A stretch of 64,000 nucleotides of DNA from JBBROS01 sp965199595 (GTDB lineage: Bacteria; Pseudomonadota; Alphaproteobacteria; Acetobacterales; Acetobacteraceae), in the NCBI GenBank assembly GCA_965199595.1, contig OZ241182.1, positions 1,736,001-1,800,000 on the forward strand, in the 5' to 3' direction. A program made the translations under genes and the position numbers. The notes beneath the pieces were generated by a model that saw only the letters and a program-made list of their open reading frames with translations, did not search any database and was not told the origin of the DNA. Shown here piece by piece: positions 28,747 to 37,973 of this stretch. Every line of letters starts with the position of its first letter. The first letter of the stretch is position 1.

Positions 28747-29747
28747 GCCGCCTGCGCGTCGGCATGATCGGGCTGGGGCCCGGTGCGGAACCGCATGCCA
28801 AGAGCCTGCACGACCTGGCTGGCCGGGTGGAGGTGGTGGCCGCGGCGAGCCGGACCGAGGCGGCCTGCCGCGCGTTCCACGACCGCTTCGGCTTCCCGGT
28901 CACTACGGATATCGACAGCGTGATCGCCGATCCGTCCATCGCGGCCATGCTGGTGCTGACCCCGCCGGCCGCGCATGCCGCGGTGGCGGAGCGGTGCCTG
29001 GCCGCGGGCAAGCATGTGCTGGTGGAGAAGCCGCTGGAGCTGAGTGTGGCGCGCGGGGCGGCGCTGGTGGCGGCCGGGCGTGCCGCCGGGCTCCGGCTGG
29101 GCGTGGTGCTGCAGCACCGGTTCCGCCACGGCAGCCTGCGCCTGCGCCAGGCGCTGGCGGGCGATGAACTCGGCAGCGTGATGGCGGCGGGGCTGGTGGT
29201 GCCGTGGTGGCGGCCGCAACGCTACTACGACGAGCCCGGCCGCGGGACCCTGGCGCGCGACGGCGGCGGCGTGCTGCTGACCCAGGCGATCCATACGCTG
29301 GACCTGTTCCGTTCGCTGGTGGGCGTATCACGCGTGATGGTGGCGCAGGCCGTGACCACCGCGGCGCACCGGATGGAGACGGAGGACTACGCCGCGGCCC
29401 TGCTGCGCCTGGGCAACGGCGCCCCGGGCACGCTGATGGCGACCACCGCCGCCTATCCGGGCGCGCCGGAGCGCATCGAGGTCTGGGGGTCCAGGGGCTC
29501 TGCGGTGCTGCTGGGTGGGTCGTTGCAGCTGAGCTGGATCGGGGGCGGCACCGAGACGCTCGCGGCCGAGGGCGGCACCGGCGGCGGGGCGAACATCATG
29601 GACTTCCCCAACGACGCGCACCGGGCGGTGCTGGCAGATTTCCTGGATGCCGTGGAGACCGGCCGTGATCCGCTGGTTACGGGGGAGGAGGCGCTCGCCA
29701 GCCAGATGCTGGTGGATGAGATCCTGGCCATGGCGCGGCCGCGGTAA
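28743..29747 (+). CDS. Gfo/Idh/MocA family oxidoreductase (second copy)
   Basis: A 334-residue dehydrogenase with a normal Rossmann motif (VGMIGLGPGAEPHAKSL), GKHVLVEKPLELS for cofactor and substrate, and GVLLTQAIHTLDLFRSLVG with the catalytic histidine. Its start overlaps the previous stop (ATGA). It differs clearly from the upstream copy, so this is not a recent duplication. The pair may work in sequence or as a hetero-oligomer with the atypical upstream partner; that is inference. Confidence 0.88.
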   Translation: MSRLRVGMIGLGPGAEPHAKSLHDLAGRVEVVAAASRTEAACRAFHDRFGFPVTTDIDSVIADPSIAAMLVLTPPAAHAAVAERCLAAGKHVLVEKPLELSVARGAALVAAGRAAGLRLGVVLQHRFRHGSLRLRQALAGDELGSVMAAGLVVPWWRPQRYYDEPGRGTLARDGGGVLLTQAIHTLDLFRSLVGVSRVMVAQAVTTAAHRMETEDYAAALLRLGNGAPGTLMATTAAYPGAPERIEVWGSRGSAVLLGGSLQLSWIGGGTETLAAEGGTGGGANIMDFPNDAHRAVLADFLDAVETGRDPLVTGEEALASQMLVDEILAMARPR

Positions 29748-29920
29748 GCCCGTGACGGAGTGAGCCGCGCCGAGCATGGATGGGGCGAGCCCGCCCATGT
29801 CGCTGCTTATGTCGCCGCCTATGTCGCCGGGCCATGTCGCTGCCGGTGCGGCCGTGCTGGCCGGTGTGTTCCGGCGGCTCGCCCTCTCGCCTGCGGCGAT
29901 CCCCGCACGCCCGGATGCTC

Positions 29921-30556
29921 TCAATGGGGTGTGCAGGCTCCGCTGACATGGGCGACCTGGCGCATGGCGGCGCCCGCGAGCACGGCACCGGTTTCAACCC
30001 GCAGCCCGGCATGGTGCAGGGCGTCCACCGTCCATGCGTTGCAGGTGTATGCGAGCGAGTAGCCCGGCGTGGCGGCGAAGAAGCGCCCCCCGGTGCCGTC
30101 ATCGCCTGCCGCTGGAACAAGGGCGCCGGATGGGGTGTGGACGAAGGAGGCGTTGAGGAAGCCCTGGAGTTCCGACCACTCGGCAGGGCTCAGCGGCAGC
30201 CGGGCCATCGGGCTCGTGTAGAGGTTCTGCGGCTCGTCGCGCAGCGGGATGACGCGGATGCTGGCGGGTCCGGGAATGGTGCCGGCGGCGAAGTCCAGCA
30301 GGCCAGGGTTCCGGAGCGTGAAGAAGGTCGTCTTGCCGAAGCCGAAGGAGAAGGTGCGCGCCGCCGGGAACAGGGTGCGGAACCGGCCGAGCGCGCCATC
30401 GAGCTGGCCGGCGGGAACGATGATCTCGGTGTGGAACCCGTAATCGACGATCCAGGCGCGGAGGTCCGGCACCGCGGTTTCGCAGGGCGGGAGAACCGCC
30501 GGGCTGCAGGCGGTGAGCAGCAGGGCGGCGGCGAGGGCCGGAGGGCGATGGTTCAC
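29921..30556 (-). CDS. DUF2459-like (TIGR02117) lipoprotein
   Basis: A 211-residue predicted lipoprotein: short signal with lipobox LLLTACS (Cys17). The mature part has WIVDYGFHTEIIVP, then FSFGFGKTTFF, and AYTCNAWTVDALHHAGL, matching the His and Cys-Asn pattern of the DUF2459 family, which has a cysteine-peptidase-like look. No enzymatic function is known. It stands alone between the oxidoreductases and the antiporter gene. Confidence 0.7.
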   Translation of the reverse strand: MNHRPPALAAALLLTACSPAVLPPCETAVPDLRAWIVDYGFHTEIIVPAGQLDGALGRFRTLFPAARTFSFGFGKTTFFTLRNPGLLDFAAGTIPGPASIRVIPLRDEPQNLYTSPMARLPLSPAEWSELQGFLNASFVHTPSGALVPAAGDDGTGGRFFAATPGYSLAYTCNAWTVDALHHAGLRVETGAVLAGAAMRQVAHVSGACTPH

Positions 30557-30604
30557 GTCCGGCAGGATAGCACGGCGCGGCTGGCTGGAGACCTCAGCCG
30601 GCGG

Positions 30605-31867
30605 TCATGCGCCGTCCTCGCGGTCTTCGACTGCGGAGGGCAGGCCGCCGAACACCCGCGTCATCGGCGTGCCGCTGATGCCATGCGCCAGGACGGAGGC
30701 GCCGATCGCCAGGCTGATGAAGGGCCACAGGGCGGCAGAACCGGTCTCGTCCTGGATCAGCATGGCATAGAACAGCGCCGCCGCGCCGATGGGCCCGAAC
30801 CAGCCGGCGAACAGCGCGCTGCGGACATCGCGGTTCCACGGGAGCCAGCGGCGCAGCAGCAGCCAGGCCGGCATGCGGCGCAGCAGCAGCACCGCGGCGG
30901 CGAAGGCCGCGGCAGCCCAGCCCAGCCCGGTCCAGGCGGCCCAGGGGATGGCGGCGCCGAACAGGATCATCACCGGCAGGTCGAAGAACCGGGCCAGCGC
31001 CTCGCTGAACCGCTCATGGTGTTCCTCCACGTTGAACTGGCGGTGGCTGTTGTTCAGCACCGCGCCGGCCACGAAGGCGGCCAGCACCTCATCCCCGCCC
31101 AGCAGCCGCACGCCGGCCGTGGTGGCCAGGGCCATGGAGATGGTGACCGTCAGCAGCGAGGCGCCTTCCGCATCCGGCCGGTTGCGCGCCCATTCCATGA
31201 TCCTCGCCGTCAGCCAGCCGATGCCGGCGCCCACCACGACCGCGCCCAGGATCTCCCACAGCACCACGTGCAGCAGCCATTCGGACCAGGCCTGGGCCGG
31301 AGGATGCATCATGAACGCGATCGGGAGCATCACCAGCGGCAGGGCCAGGCCGTCATTGATGGCGCTCTCCGCCGTCATGCCGTCCCGCAGCAGCCCCGGC
31401 ACGGCGCGCTGGGCGAGGCGGCCGGTGAGGATGGGGGCGGAGAGCACCGGGTCCGTGGGCGCGATGGCGGCGCCCAGCAGCAACGCCGGCAGCAGCGGCA
31501 GGCCCAGCAGCACGGCGGCGCAGGCGGCCCCGGTCAGCCACATCAGCACCATGCCCGGCCCGAGCGCGACCGCCAGCCCCCGCCAGTTCCGCCGCAGCCA
31601 GAAGGCCGGCAGGCGCATGGCCGACCCCGTGACCGCGATGGCCAGGGTGAACCGCGCCGCCTCCCGCAGGATCTCGGCATCCAGGGTGCTGGCCGCCGGG
31701 TCCAGGTGGAGCAGCCCGGCGCCCAGCGGGCCCAGCGCGATCCCGGCCAGCACACAGGCCAGCGGCTCCGACACCCAGAGCAGCTGGTTGACGATGCCGG
31801 ACGTCGCCCCGAGCAGGACCAGCAGACTGAATGTGCAGAAGACGAGCAGCCAGATTTCGTGAGTCAT
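30605..31867 (-). CDS. Cation/proton antiporter (CPA1, NhaP-like)
   Basis: A 420-residue membrane protein with about 12 hydrophobic segments. The CPA1 transport motifs are visible: AAIAPTDPVLSAPILTG (the TD-P unwound helix) and AESAINDGLALPLVMLP (the ND ion-binding pair). GGDEVLAAFVAGAVLNN follows. It exchanges Na+ or K+ for protons across the inner membrane. Start ATG 31867 is chosen by the family N-terminus; another in-frame ATG lies 5 codons upstream. Confidence 0.88.
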   Translation of the reverse strand: MTHEIWLLVFCTFSLLVLLGATSGIVNQLLWVSEPLACVLAGIALGPLGAGLLHLDPAASTLDAEILREAARFTLAIAVTGSAMRLPAFWLRRNWRGLAVALGPGMVLMWLTGAACAAVLLGLPLLPALLLGAAIAPTDPVLSAPILTGRLAQRAVPGLLRDGMTAESAINDGLALPLVMLPIAFMMHPPAQAWSEWLLHVVLWEILGAVVVGAGIGWLTARIMEWARNRPDAEGASLLTVTISMALATTAGVRLLGGDEVLAAFVAGAVLNNSHRQFNVEEHHERFSEALARFFDLPVMILFGAAIPWAAWTGLGWAAAAFAAAVLLLRRMPAWLLLRRWLPWNRDVRSALFAGWFGPIGAAALFYAMLIQDETGSAALWPFISLAIGASVLAHGISGTPMTRVFGGLPSAVEDREDGA

Positions 31868-31952
31868 GCCCGCACCTGGCATCCCTGCGCCCGATCTGCA
31901 ACACATGTTCGACCTGTTCGCCTTGACGCGCGCGGAACGCCTGGTGCCGTGA

Positions 31953-33386
31953 CTATGCAGGCGGGCCGGGGAACCAGTTGCCATGGAAGCCCGGCGGCAC
32001 CCGGTGCGGCAGGTGCACGCGGGCCACGGGTGGCTGCTCGAAGCGCCGGGCGTCGAGCACCACCAGGTCCGTCGTGTCCGCGGCGCGGTCGATGACGAGG
32101 CCGAGCAGCCAGCCCTCATCCTCGCCCGCATCGGCCCGGGCGGGGACGAACACGAACTCGCCGGGCACGCGGCCCTCGCCGAACTCGTGCACCTGGTGCG
32201 TTCCGGCGTGCAGGTCGTGCTTGTACATGCGGGTGGCGCCGGTGAGCTGCGGATCAGCGTCCGGCGGCACGGACACGGTGTAGAGGTGCCGGTACGGCTG
32301 GCCGGTGCGGCGCTCGTCGATGCGCGGGAACTCCTGCGGCGCGGGGTCGATCACCCGCCGCGCGACCTGCCGGGTGGCGGGGTCGATGGTCCATCGCTCC
32401 AGCCGGCCCAGCGCATCCAGCCCGTTCGCATCCGAGGCGAACATGGTGTCGTAGGCGATGACGTCGAGCACGACCCCGCCGCCTGGCGCATCGAAGGCGT
32501 TGGCGATGTGAAACACGAAGCAGGGGTCGATGGGGCACCAGATGATGCCGGCTGGGTCACCCTCGCGCGGCAGCAGGCCGATGCGGGCGGGATGGGCCGG
32601 GTTCCAGCGAAACGGGAACACGTGCCCGGCGAGGACGGCGCGCATGGAGAACGTCACCGGCAGGTCCAGCACCACCACGAAGCGGGCGGTGAAGGCGGAA
32701 TCGTGGATGCAGGGGCCGTGGCGCACCGGGATGGGCACGTCGCGCACCACGCGCCCGGCCGGCGACACCACCACGTGCCGCACCACATCCCACACGCGGC
32801 CGTCATAGGCGATGGCGTGGTGCTCCCCGGTGAGGGGATCGCGATGCGGGTGCCCGGAAAAGGCGCCGTTCAGCGTGCCGTCAAAGGGGTTGTAGCGCTG
32901 GGTCTCGAGGTCGGGCGAGACCTCGACCGGGTAGCTGCCGGCCTCCACCACCACGAAGATGCGGTCGCCGATCGCGGTTATGTTGGTGTTCACCGTGTCG
33001 TTGGCGCCCTGCCGCGGCCCGGGGGCGGCGGTGCGGCCGGAGGCGGCGGCCATCAGGCGGGAGCGGACCCAGCGGTTGCGGTACTGCGGCGCCGGGTTCT
33101 CTCCCAGGGTGAGGCCATGGATCATGCCATCGCCCAGGAACCAGTGGTGGCCCAGGGCTTCGGGGCGCACCGGGTTGGCGCCCATCTTGAGGTAGCGGCC
33201 GCGCAGCCCCGCCGGCAGAGAGCCGGTCACGGCGAGTCCGTCGAGCGTCAACTCCGCCGGCATGGGCGCGTGCACGCCGACGGCATAGGGTGACGGCACC
33301 TTCGGCATCCGCCGCCGGTTCCATGACGCTATGCCCTCGACCACCCGCTCCGCGACCGAGCGGATGGCGGCTTCAAACTGAGACAT
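31953..33386 (-). CDS. Carotenoid oxygenase family protein
   Basis: A 477-residue non-heme iron carotenoid/stilbene cleavage oxygenase. The four iron-ligand histidines appear in order in GHPHRDP, HDSAFTARF, FHIANAF and the C-terminal HGNWFPG. The substrate-side opening GRYLKMGANPVRP and WFLGDGMIHGL are typical. Start ATG 33386 is supported by GGAGGTG about 7 bases upstream; a GTG three codons earlier would include that site. It cleaves double bonds of carotenoids or lignin-type stilbenes. No carotenoid synthesis genes are near. Confidence 0.9.
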   Translation of the reverse strand: MSQFEAAIRSVAERVVEGIASWNRRRMPKVPSPYAVGVHAPMPAELTLDGLAVTGSLPAGLRGRYLKMGANPVRPEALGHHWFLGDGMIHGLTLGENPAPQYRNRWVRSRLMAAASGRTAAPGPRQGANDTVNTNITAIGDRIFVVVEAGSYPVEVSPDLETQRYNPFDGTLNGAFSGHPHRDPLTGEHHAIAYDGRVWDVVRHVVVSPAGRVVRDVPIPVRHGPCIHDSAFTARFVVVLDLPVTFSMRAVLAGHVFPFRWNPAHPARIGLLPREGDPAGIIWCPIDPCFVFHIANAFDAPGGGVVLDVIAYDTMFASDANGLDALGRLERWTIDPATRQVARRVIDPAPQEFPRIDERRTGQPYRHLYTVSVPPDADPQLTGATRMYKHDLHAGTHQVHEFGEGRVPGEFVFVPARADAGEDEGWLLGLVIDRAADTTDLVVLDARRFEQPPVARVHLPHRVPPGFHGNWFPGPPA

Positions 33387-33464
33387 CCGGTGCACCTCCG
33401 GAGCTTATCTGGTGCCGCACCGTCATCCGTCACCGGGCGGCGCGCATCCTGCGAGCCAGCCTGG

Positions 33465-33498
33465 GCCGGACCGGGCGGCCGCAGCCGCCCGGTCCGGC
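33465..33498. terminator. Strong GC hairpin after the repeat protein gene
   Basis: Two perfect 15-base arms, GCCGGACCGGGCGGC and its complement, are separated by a 4-base loop. The hairpin starts 9 bases beyond the stop of the large repeat-protein gene on the minus strand and lies upstream of the carotenoid oxygenase gene. TTT follows on the plus side only, so it is an intrinsic-like terminator without a good U tract in the gene's direction. Confidence 0.7.
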
Positions 33499-33506
33499 TT
33501 TCACCC

Positions 33507-36500
33507 TCACCCGAACAGGTTGGCCGGAAAGCTGCCCGTGCCCTGCAGGATGATCCGCGTGTTGTCCGACAGCGTGATCGTCGTGCTGGGCGGGGCCGTG
33601 GCCGAGCCCGCCGAGACGACCGCGCCGGCCGTGGCCCTCGCCGCCTCGTTGGCGTCGTAGCCGCCCAGGACGAGCTTGTCGGTCCCGGCCTTGAAGCCGA
33701 TGATCGACTCGGTGCCGCCGGCCTGACCCTTCACGAAGGCGAACAGGTCCTGCCCGGTGCCCGCAACCACGGTGGCGGACCCGCTGCCGGCGAACACCAC
33801 GCTCTGCCCGGCGCCGAGGCCGACCAGGGTGTTGCCGGATCCGGTGTAGAAGGTGTCGTTGCCGCTGGACAGCGCGCCCTGCAGCGTCTCGTTGCCCGAC
33901 CCGGCCCGCAGCACGGTGCCCGCGCTGCCCACGGCGAACAGCACGTCACCCGAGCCGCCGCCGAACAGCGTGGTTGCTGCCATGCCGCCCACCAGGGTGT
34001 TGTTGCCGCCGGCGCCGCCGCTGAAGAAGCCGCCGCCCTGGCCTGCGAACAGCGCCCCGTTGCCGCCGGCTCCGCCGATCACCGTGCTGCTGCCGGTGCC
34101 GCCGATGAAGGTGGTGGGCCCGGTGCCGCCGAACACCATGGCGCCGGTGCCGCGCACGCCCACCAGGTTCGACCCGGTGCCGCCCACGACCGTGCTGCCC
34201 TGGTTGGCGAAGGTGGTCGCCGCACCGCTGCCGGTGAACTCGATCCCGCCCGTGGCCACGCTGGTCAGCATCGTGCCGCTGCTGCCGATGATGGTGTCCG
34301 CCCCACGCCCGACGACCACCGCCGCCCCGCTGCCGAGCCCCACCACCGTGCGGCCCGAGGTCGCGCTGAACACCGTGGCGGTGCCGGCGCCGGTGGCCAC
34401 CACGTCCCGCGCCCCGGCGCCCACCACCAGGTTTGATCCGCCCTGGGCGTAGTATGCGCTGGAGCCGGTTCCGCCCAGCAGGGTGCTGCCCGCCGTGCTG
34501 CCCACCAGCACGTCCGCACCGCCGTCGCCCAGCAGCAGGGTGCGTGCCGCGGTGCCGCCGGACAGCGTGTCGCCGCCCGTGCCTGCCGCGACCGCGTCAC
34601 CCGCCGCCAGCGCGGTGATGGCGGAGCCGAGGGCGCTGGTGTTGCGCAGCTGGGTGGTCACGGCGGTGTTGGTGTCCGTGACGCTCGCGGTGAAGCCGGC
34701 GACCGGGGCGCTGCCCTTGGCGGGGGACAGCGTGACACCGGCCAAGGCTGCGTTCACCTGCGCCAGCGTGCCGGAGACGGTGTAGGTGGCGCCGTCCGCC
34801 CCCAGCGTGCCGATGCCGAGATTGCTGTAGGTGCCCGCCACGAGAGGCCGGGTCGCGGCGACGATGGTGATGTTGCCGGTGGTGTCGGCGCTGGTGACCA
34901 CAAGCGGCAGGAAGGGGTGGGTGGACGTGTCGATCTGCAGCACGCCCGGCGGGTTCACCGCGCTTCCGGCCAGGTTCGCCGGATTTCCGGCGGCATCGGT
35001 CAGGGAACCGCCGTTGAGGTTGAGGCCGCTGACCGTGAGATCGGGCGTGTCGTCGCCCGGGGCGGGTGTGTAGGTGAACACCAGGCCGGTGGGGGTGGAG
35101 GCGCCGGGCACATAGGTGGCGGTGCCGCCATTGCCGAGCGAGAGTGTGGGCGGCCCGCCGGTGGAGGTCACGGGTTCGCTGGTGCCGACCGTGATGGTGA
35201 TGGGCGTGCCGGCCGGGATGGGCCCGGTGGAGGGGGAGGTGGTCACGCCGGTGATGGTGGGCGGCGTGGTGTCGATGGTCAGGCCGCCACCGCCCGCCCC
35301 ACCGCCCGCGCCACCGCCCAGCGTGCCGAGCGCGCCGGCGAGGTTGGCCGGGTTGCCCGCCGGGTCCGTGATGGTGGCGCCGTTCAGGTTCGCGGCCGTC
35401 ACGGCCAGGCCGGCGGCGTTCTGCCCGGGTGTGACCGTGGTGGTGAACACCAGGGCGGTGGGGGTGGAGGCGGCGGGGTTGTAGGTCGCGGTGCCGCCGT
35501 CGTTCAGCGTGAGGGTCGGCGTGCCGCCCGCGACGGCCACCGGCTCGCTGGTGTTGAGGGTGATCGCCACGGACTGCCCGGCCCCGATGCTGCCCGAGGC
35601 GGGGTTGGTGGTCACGCTGCCGATGGTGGGCACGGTGCCGTCGATCTGCAGGATGCCTGGCGGGTTGATGACGGCTGGCGCGAGGTTGAGCGCATTGCCG
35701 CCCGCATCGGCGATGGTGGCGCCGTTCAGGTTCGCGGCGGTGACGGCCAGGTCCGCCGCGTTCTGCCCGGCGGCGACCGTGGTGGTGAACAGCAGCGCCG
35801 TGGGCGTGGAGCCGGCGGCGCTGTAGGTGGCCACGCCGCCGTCGTTCAGGCTGAGCGTCGGGGTGCCGTTGGCGACTGTCACCGGCTCGCTGGTGCCGAT
35901 GGTGATGGTCGCCGTGCCGCCGATGCCGAGATCCGCCGTGGCGGGGGTGGCGAGCACGGCGACGATCTGCGGTGCGGTGGTGTCCACGGCCAGCACGCCG
36001 GGCGGGTTGGTGATGGCACCGCCGAGGTTGGCCGGGTTGCCCGCCGGGTCGGTGATGGTGGCCCCGTTGGGGTTGATCGCGGTGATGGTGAGGTCGGGCG
36101 TGGTCTGCCCGGCTGCTATGGTGGTGGTGAACACCAGGTTGGTGGGCGTGGAGGCGCCGGGGTCGTAGGTCGCGACGCCGCCATCGTTGAGGGAGAGGGT
36201 GGGTGTGCCGCCCGTGACCGTCACCGGCTCCGTGGTGCCGACATTGATGGCGACCGTGCTGCCCGGCCCGACCGTGCCGGCGCCCGGGGTGGTGGTGACG
36301 CCCGAGACGGTGGGTGCCGCGGTATCGACGGCGAGCACGCCGGCCGGGTTGGTGACGGCACCGGTCAGCACGGCGGGGTTGCCCGCCAGGTCGGCGATGG
36401 TGGCGCCGTTCGGGTTGAGTGCCGTGACGGTGAGGTCCGGCGTGTTCTGCCCGGGGGTAACCGTGGTGTTGAACACGAGGGCCGTGGGGGTGGAGGCGGC

Positions 36501-37580
36501 CGGGTTGTAGGTCGCGGTGCCGCCATCGCTGAGGCTCAGCGTGGGTGTGCCGCCCGTGACCGTGACCGGCTCGCTGGTGCCGATCGTGATCGCCACCGTC
36601 TGCCCCGCGCCCAGCGCCCCCGAGCCCGGCAGCGTGGTCACGCCCGCAACCGTGGGTGCAATGGTGTCGACCTGCAGGATCCCGGCGGGGTTGGCTGCGG
36701 CGCCGGTGAGGTCCGCGGCCACGCCGAGGCCGTTGGTGATGGTGGCGCCGTTCAGGTTGGCGGCGGTGACGGCGAGGTCGGGCGTGTTCTCTCCGGCTGC
36801 CACGGCATAGGTGAAGGCCAGCATGGAGGGCGTGGACGCCGCCGGGTTGTAGATGGCGGTGCCGCCATCGTTCAGCGACAGGGTGGGGGTGCCCCCGGCG
36901 ACGGTCACCGGAACGCTGGTTGCGAGCATCAGGGTCGCGGTCTGGCCCAGGCCGAGATCCGCGGTCGCGGGTGCGGCGGTGACAGTGGTGATGGTGGTGG
37001 GGAAGCTGACGAGGGTGCCGCCCGTGCTGTCGGGGCTGAGCTGGAAGCTGGCGGCGGTGTATTCACCCGTGAGCAGCGGCAACGTGCCGATGGCACCGCC
37101 GCCGGCATCGCGCAGGGTAAGGATGCCGCCGGTGCCGTTGCCCGGTGCATCGGCATAGGTGAAGCCCGCCGCAAGCTGGCTCACATCAATGGCGCTGCCG
37201 GGCGCGAAGCCCGCGATGCCGTTCAGCAACGAGAGGTCCACCGCGCCGCCCAGCCCGAGCACGCTGTTGGCGCCGTTGAACGTGACGGTGCTGCCGACCG
37301 CGACATTCAGGGTGCTCGCGAGGTTCAGCCGCCCGCCTGCGCCGATGTTGAACGCAAGCAGCGCCGAGACCCCGGCGAGGCCATTCACCGTGACCGTCGC
37401 ATTGCTGATGTTGATGGTGTCGAGCACGCCCACCCCGGCGATCTGCCCGAGCGTGACGTCGATGGGCGCGGCGGCCGTGCCGGTCACGTTGAGAGTGCCG
37501 AAGCCGAGAAAGGACACTATATCGGTTTCGCTCGACGTGATCGTCTGAGTTCCACCCAATCCAACGGTGACGAGGGGCAT
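33507..37580 (-). CDS. Large secreted repeat protein (Ig-like repeats, RTX-like C-terminus)
   Basis: A 1357-residue surface or secreted protein. An N-terminal beta-rich region (1 to about 200, no Sec signal) is followed by six Ig-like repeats of about 113 residues. Each carries a T-S-E-P-V-T-V-x-G-G-T-P-T-L-S-L core, then D-G-G-x-A-T-Y, N-G-A-T-I and a closing N-P-x-G-x-L-x-(V/I)-D. The C-terminal third is glycine-rich with GGTG, GGAGG and GLG units like a degenerate calcium-binding RTX/hemolysin block, and ends in a short hydrophobic NTRIILQGTGSFPANLFG. That layout suggests type I secretion by a C-terminal signal and a role in adhesion or biofilm. Start ATG 37580 follows AAGGATGGAAG. No type I exporter genes are in the window. 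Confidence 0.82.
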   Translation of the reverse strand: MPLVTVGLGGTQTITSSETDIVSFLGFGTLNVTGTAAAPIDVTLGQIAGVGVLDTINISNATVTVNGLAGVSALLAFNIGAGGRLNLASTLNVAVGSTVTFNGANSVLGLGGAVDLSLLNGIAGFAPGSAIDVSQLAAGFTYADAPGNGTGGILTLRDAGGGAIGTLPLLTGEYTAASFQLSPDSTGGTLVSFPTTITTVTAAPATADLGLGQTATLMLATSVPVTVAGGTPTLSLNDGGTAIYNPAASTPSMLAFTYAVAAGENTPDLAVTAANLNGATITNGLGVAADLTGAAANPAGILQVDTIAPTVAGVTTLPGSGALGAGQTVAITIGTSEPVTVTGGTPTLSLSDGGTATYNPAASTPTALVFNTTVTPGQNTPDLTVTALNPNGATIADLAGNPAVLTGAVTNPAGVLAVDTAAPTVSGVTTTPGAGTVGPGSTVAINVGTTEPVTVTGGTPTLSLNDGGVATYDPGASTPTNLVFTTTIAAGQTTPDLTITAINPNGATITDPAGNPANLGGAITNPPGVLAVDTTAPQIVAVLATPATADLGIGGTATITIGTSEPVTVANGTPTLSLNDGGVATYSAAGSTPTALLFTTTVAAGQNAADLAVTAANLNGATIADAGGNALNLAPAVINPPGILQIDGTVPTIGSVTTNPASGSIGAGQSVAITLNTSEPVAVAGGTPTLTLNDGGTATYNPAASTPTALVFTTTVTPGQNAAGLAVTAANLNGATITDPAGNPANLAGALGTLGGGAGGGAGGGGLTIDTTPPTITGVTTSPSTGPIPAGTPITITVGTSEPVTSTGGPPTLSLGNGGTATYVPGASTPTGLVFTYTPAPGDDTPDLTVSGLNLNGGSLTDAAGNPANLAGSAVNPPGVLQIDTSTHPFLPLVVTSADTTGNITIVAATRPLVAGTYSNLGIGTLGADGATYTVSGTLAQVNAALAGVTLSPAKGSAPVAGFTASVTDTNTAVTTQLRNTSALGSAITALAAGDAVAAGTGGDTLSGGTAARTLLLGDGGADVLVGSTAGSTLLGGTGSSAYYAQGGSNLVVGAGARDVVATGAGTATVFSATSGRTVVGLGSGAAVVVGRGADTIIGSSGTMLTSVATGGIEFTGSGAATTFANQGSTVVGGTGSNLVGVRGTGAMVFGGTGPTTFIGGTGSSTVIGGAGGNGALFAGQGGGFFSGGAGGNNTLVGGMAATTLFGGGSGDVLFAVGSAGTVLRAGSGNETLQGALSSGNDTFYTGSGNTLVGLGAGQSVVFAGSGSATVVAGTGQDLFAFVKGQAGGTESIIGFKAGTDKLVLGGYDANEAARATAGAVVSAGSATAPPSTTITLSDNTRIILQGTGSFPANLFG
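34925..36985 (-). repeat. Six ~340-bp coding repeats (Ig-like units)
   Basis: Six consecutive units of about 340 bases inside the large secreted-protein gene encode the Ig-like domains. Neighbouring units share long stretches such as the T-G-G-T-P-T-L-S-L and A-S-T-P-T-A-L-V-F segments. One unit (near 35290-35320) carries an extra glycine insert, GGGAGGGAGGGG. Boundaries are approximate. Such arrays can change length by recombination. Confidence 0.75.
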
Positions 37581-37973
37581 CTTCCATCCTTTGCAGCTGA
37601 CGCGGGATGGTACACTGAAACGAACCAGGCTCTGTCCACGACGCCAAACTTCGTTACTTACCAACCGATGCGGTGCAGCAAGACGCAACTTGTCAGAGGG
37701 CCAGGTCAATCTTCATTATTGCCGGTTAATGATCGTTAAATTTACGGCGCCGTGCCCATGAATCCGGTCGTTCACGGCTAATCACATATTCGTGGGCTGA
37801 CCCGTATCCGCCGCTCGTCGCCTGGTACAGGCCTGGCGGTCCATGGCCGGTGCCTGTTCGCTCGACCAGGAGCGACCGGGTGTCGGCCGAAGCGCGGCAC
37901 CGCGCATTCGCGGTGCGGATGGCCGAGCTGAATCGATGGCCGCCGTTCTTCGGAGTGCAGGTTTCCACACCAT
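37581..37973. other. Divergent non-coding region, AT-rich in part
   Basis: A 393-base gap between the repeat-protein gene (leftward) and the exonuclease gene (rightward). Around 37718-37745 there is an AT-rich patch with TTAATGATCGTTAA, a dyad close to the CtrA pattern but with a 6-base instead of 7-base spacer. It lies about 145 bases upstream of the repeat-protein start and may be part of its promoter. No gene was seen. Confidence 0.5.

Noticed and set aside
34917..37739. A 940-codon open frame on the plus strand opposite the repeat-protein gene.
   Set aside because: It mirrors the repeat array, is rich in G, A, V and R with no motif, and the minus frame has family repeats, a ribosome site and a terminator.
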